Assembly (NCBI GenBank): GCA_947463665.1
Contig: CANHUD010000024.1
Location: 1 to 16,549, forward strand
Length of the DNA stretch: 16,549 nt
Source: Sphingobacteriales bacterium
Lineage (GTDB): Bacteria > Bacteroidota > Bacteroidia > Chitinophagales > Chitinophagaceae
Direction: 5' to 3'
The position numbers were made by a program, and so were the translations under genes. Shown here piece after piece: positions 14,847 to 16,549 of the stretch (its first letter is position 1; each line of letters begins with the position of its first letter). Below the pieces are notes generated by a model that searched no databases, was not told where the DNA came from, and saw only the letters and a list, made by a program, of their open reading frames with translations.

Positions 14847-16549
14847 TTAGGATTGAGGGATGAGCCGATAGGATGCGCCTTTCCGGGCAGAAAAAACCAC
14901 TTCAAAAAGAGGGGCTGTATATCCGATTTTTTTTCTTTCTACTGCTATGCGATTTCCTTTTTCATCCACTATAATCACCGGCACAGATGTACGCAATCGG
15001 CAGGCACCATCAGCAGCAGCCTTTAGCGATGCACTACTCAGCTGCCCATCCTTCCATTGAGCATCGAGCTGAAATCCACCTCTCGCACGGAAGCCGGAAA
15101 ATCGGCCTTCTTTCCAGGCTGCGGGTAATGCTGGCAGCAGGTGAATGGCATCGGTGTGCGATTGCAAAAGCATTTCCACGATGCCGGCAGCTGCTCCGAA
15201 ATTTCCATCGATCTGGAAGGGCGGATGGGCATCGAACATATTTCGATAAAGGCCTCCCCCACCCGTGTAAGAAATCGTTTTTCCGTCTGCTGCAGTCGTA
15301 CTAAATCCTACAGGTGTAATGAGATTGTTCAGAATCTCCAATGCCTTGTCTCCTTTCCACAACCGTGCCCAGAGATTGGTTTTCCAGCCCATAGACCAAC
15401 CGGTGGCCGCATCGCCTCTGAGTTCCAATGTACGTTTGGTGGCAGCTGTCCATTCGGGTGTATGCAAAGGGTCGATCTGATCACCCGGATGAAGCGGATA
15501 AAGATGTGATACATGACGATGCTGGGGTTCCCGTTCTTTGTAATCGGTCTGCCATTCCTGCCACTGTCCTCTTGCTCCTATTTTATAGGGGGCGAGCGAA
15601 TCCAGTTTCGATTGGAGTTCTGTTGCCAGCTCCGGTTCCTTTCCCAATTTTTTGCAGGCCAGAATCGTACGGGAAAACAATTCCCGAAGGATAGCGATAT
15701 CCATAGTAGGACCTGCACTCAGGTAGGCAGCTTCTCCCTTTGCATTTTTGAAGGCATTCTCTGGAGAATTGTTGAGGGCCGTGATCCAGTATCCATGCTT
15801 GTCACGTACGAGCCAGTCGGCATAAAAACGTGCAGCACCTGTCATCAACGGAAACGCTTCATCCCTTAGAAATTTCTCATCTTTTGTAAACAGATAATGT
15901 TCCCAGAAATGACTGAGCAGCCAGCCTCCCGTCATGTTCCAGAAGGATGCACCCGGATTGTTATCGTTCGGATAGGTTTCCCGCCAGATGGACACATTAT
16001 GATGCGCAACCCATCCCCTTCGCTGGTACATATCACGTGCGGTAGCCACTCCACTGACCGCGATTTCTTTGGTCATCCGGAACAACGGTTCATGGCAATC
16101 ACCCAGTCCGAGTACTTCAGCAGGCCAGTAATTCATCTCGGCATTGATGTTCAACGTGTATGCTCCATTCCACGGTGGGATCACCAGATCGTTCCAAATG
16201 CCCTGCAGATTCAGTGGCTGCCCGCCTTTACGCGAACCGGCAATCATTAGGTATTTACCAAAATCAAACAACAATTTCACCATACCCGGATCCTGATCTT
16301 TTCGGAAGGAGGCGATGCGTTCATCTGTTGGCTTATTTGAAGCAGCATCAGGCCCCAACTGAAGGTCCGTTCTGCCAAACAACCCCAGATGATCGGTTGT
16401 ATGCCGCTGTTTTAGCAGCGGATAAGGGCGTTGCAATGCTTTGTTCAGGATACGGGCATTGATAACAGCCGGATCCAATCCCTCTTTAGACGGACTTTTC
16501 TGAAAGCCGTTAAAGCTGGTAGCGGCTGATAGCACCAGGATCAGTTCGC
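14847..16549 (-). CDS. GH95-family glycoside hydrolase (alpha-L-fucosidase type), N-terminus outside window
   Basis: Partial: the frame is open to the window edge, so about 566 C-terminal residues of a protein usually 750-850 long are seen. The GTG at 16535 is internal, since coding continues upstream of it. The GH95 catalytic (alpha/alpha)6 barrel is complete. Numbering from that GTG, Asn129 and Asn131 in LNINAEMNYWPAE match the pair that activates water in the Bifidobacterium alpha-1,2-fucosidase AfcA. Glu259 in NNSPEN matches its general acid, and Asp443 in FQIDGNFGAAAG the other conserved active-site residue. HVSHLYPLHPGDQI (341-354) and GWSMGWKTNLWARL (379-392) are also GH95 signatures. 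The tail (from about 465) forms the C-terminal beta domain. GH95 enzymes cleave alpha-1,2-L-fucosyl or alpha-L-galactosyl ends of xyloglucan, pectin or host glycans, and are normally secreted. Which linkage applies here is unknown. Confidence 0.93.
   Translation of the reverse strand, partial: ELILVLSAATSFNGFQKSPSKEGLDPAVINARILNKALQRPYPLLKQRHTTDHLGLFGRTDLQLGPDAASNKPTDERIASFRKDQDPGMVKLLFDFGKYLMIAGSRKGGQPLNLQGIWNDLVIPPWNGAYTLNINAEMNYWPAEVLGLGDCHEPLFRMTKEIAVSGVATARDMYQRRGWVAHHNVSIWRETYPNDNNPGASFWNMTGGWLLSHFWEHYLFTKDEKFLRDEAFPLMTGAARFYADWLVRDKHGYWITALNNSPENAFKNAKGEAAYLSAGPTMDIAILRELFSRTILACKKLGKEPELATELQSKLDSLAPYKIGARGQWQEWQTDYKEREPQHRHVSHLYPLHPGDQIDPLHTPEWTAATKRTLELRGDAATGWSMGWKTNLWARLWKGDKALEILNNLITPVGFSTTAADGKTISYTGGGGLYRNMFDAHPPFQIDGNFGAAAGIVEMLLQSHTDAIHLLPALPAAWKEGRFSGFRARGGFQLDAQWKDGQLSSASLKAAADGACRLRTSVPVIIVDEKGNRIAVERKKIGYTAPLFEVVFSARKGASYRLIPQS

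Noticed and set aside
8270..16549. A single polysaccharide-utilisation locus joining the SusCD genes and the GH95 enzyme
   Set aside because: They are convergent, separated by fbaA and by a strong bidirectional terminator, so there is no operon link within the window.
1..16549. tRNA or rRNA genes, insertion sequences, CRISPR arrays, integrase or phage genes
   Set aside because: I looked through the non-coding gaps on both strands and saw no cloverleaf, repeat-spacer pattern, transposase motif or terminal inverted repeats; nearly all of the window is taken up by ordinary chromosomal genes.

Overview
The window looks like a piece of a Bacteroidota chromosome, most likely from the Chitinophagaceae or a close relative. 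The evidence is a SusC/SusD outer-membrane pair, lipoprotein signals of the CxK/CxE type, start sites without clear Shine-Dalgarno sequences, and candidate promoters of the Bacteroidota TAnnTTTG type. The family placement is an inference from protein style only. There are 12 protein-coding genes, two of them cut by the window edges. I see no tRNA, rRNA, insertion sequence, phage gene or CRISPR array.

Left part (1-3791): the 3' end of ispH (isoprenoid synthesis) runs rightward and overlaps the convergent cmk (CMP kinase) by 7 bases. cmk lies downstream of clpC (ClpP-partner unfoldase) on the minus strand. A strong 16-bp RNA hairpin sits between clpC and cmk, ending only 8 bases before the cmk start codon.

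Centre-left (3885-6094): a compact plus-strand operon encodes a small STAS-domain protein, ribonuclease Z and a secreted alpha/beta-hydrolase (esterase-like), with gaps of 9 and 8 bases. It runs 12 bases into the convergent dapA. dapA (lysine/diaminopimelate pathway) and accA (acetyl-CoA carboxylase alpha) form a minus-strand accA-dapA unit with a good candidate promoter before accA.

Centre-right (7958-13695): a 312-base non-coding leader with three inverted repeats precedes a three-gene uptake operon. The operon encodes a SusC-type TonB-dependent receptor, its SusD-type lipoprotein partner, and an extra surface lipoprotein with a Calx-beta-like N-terminal part. It ends at a 39-base perfect palindrome that should act as a bidirectional terminator. 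No glycoside hydrolase, protease or dedicated regulator is in the operon, so its substrate cannot be read from the context.

Right part (13710-16549): fbaA (class II fructose-bisphosphate aldolase) and, upstream on the same strand, the C-terminal two thirds of a GH95-family fucosidase-like glycoside hydrolase that runs off the window edge.

Overall this is mostly housekeeping sequence plus one nutrient-uptake locus. I did not find a clearly new biological system. The items most worth a second look are the hairpin abutting cmk, the structured region in front of susC, and the STAS protein that lacks the usual phospho-acceptor serine.
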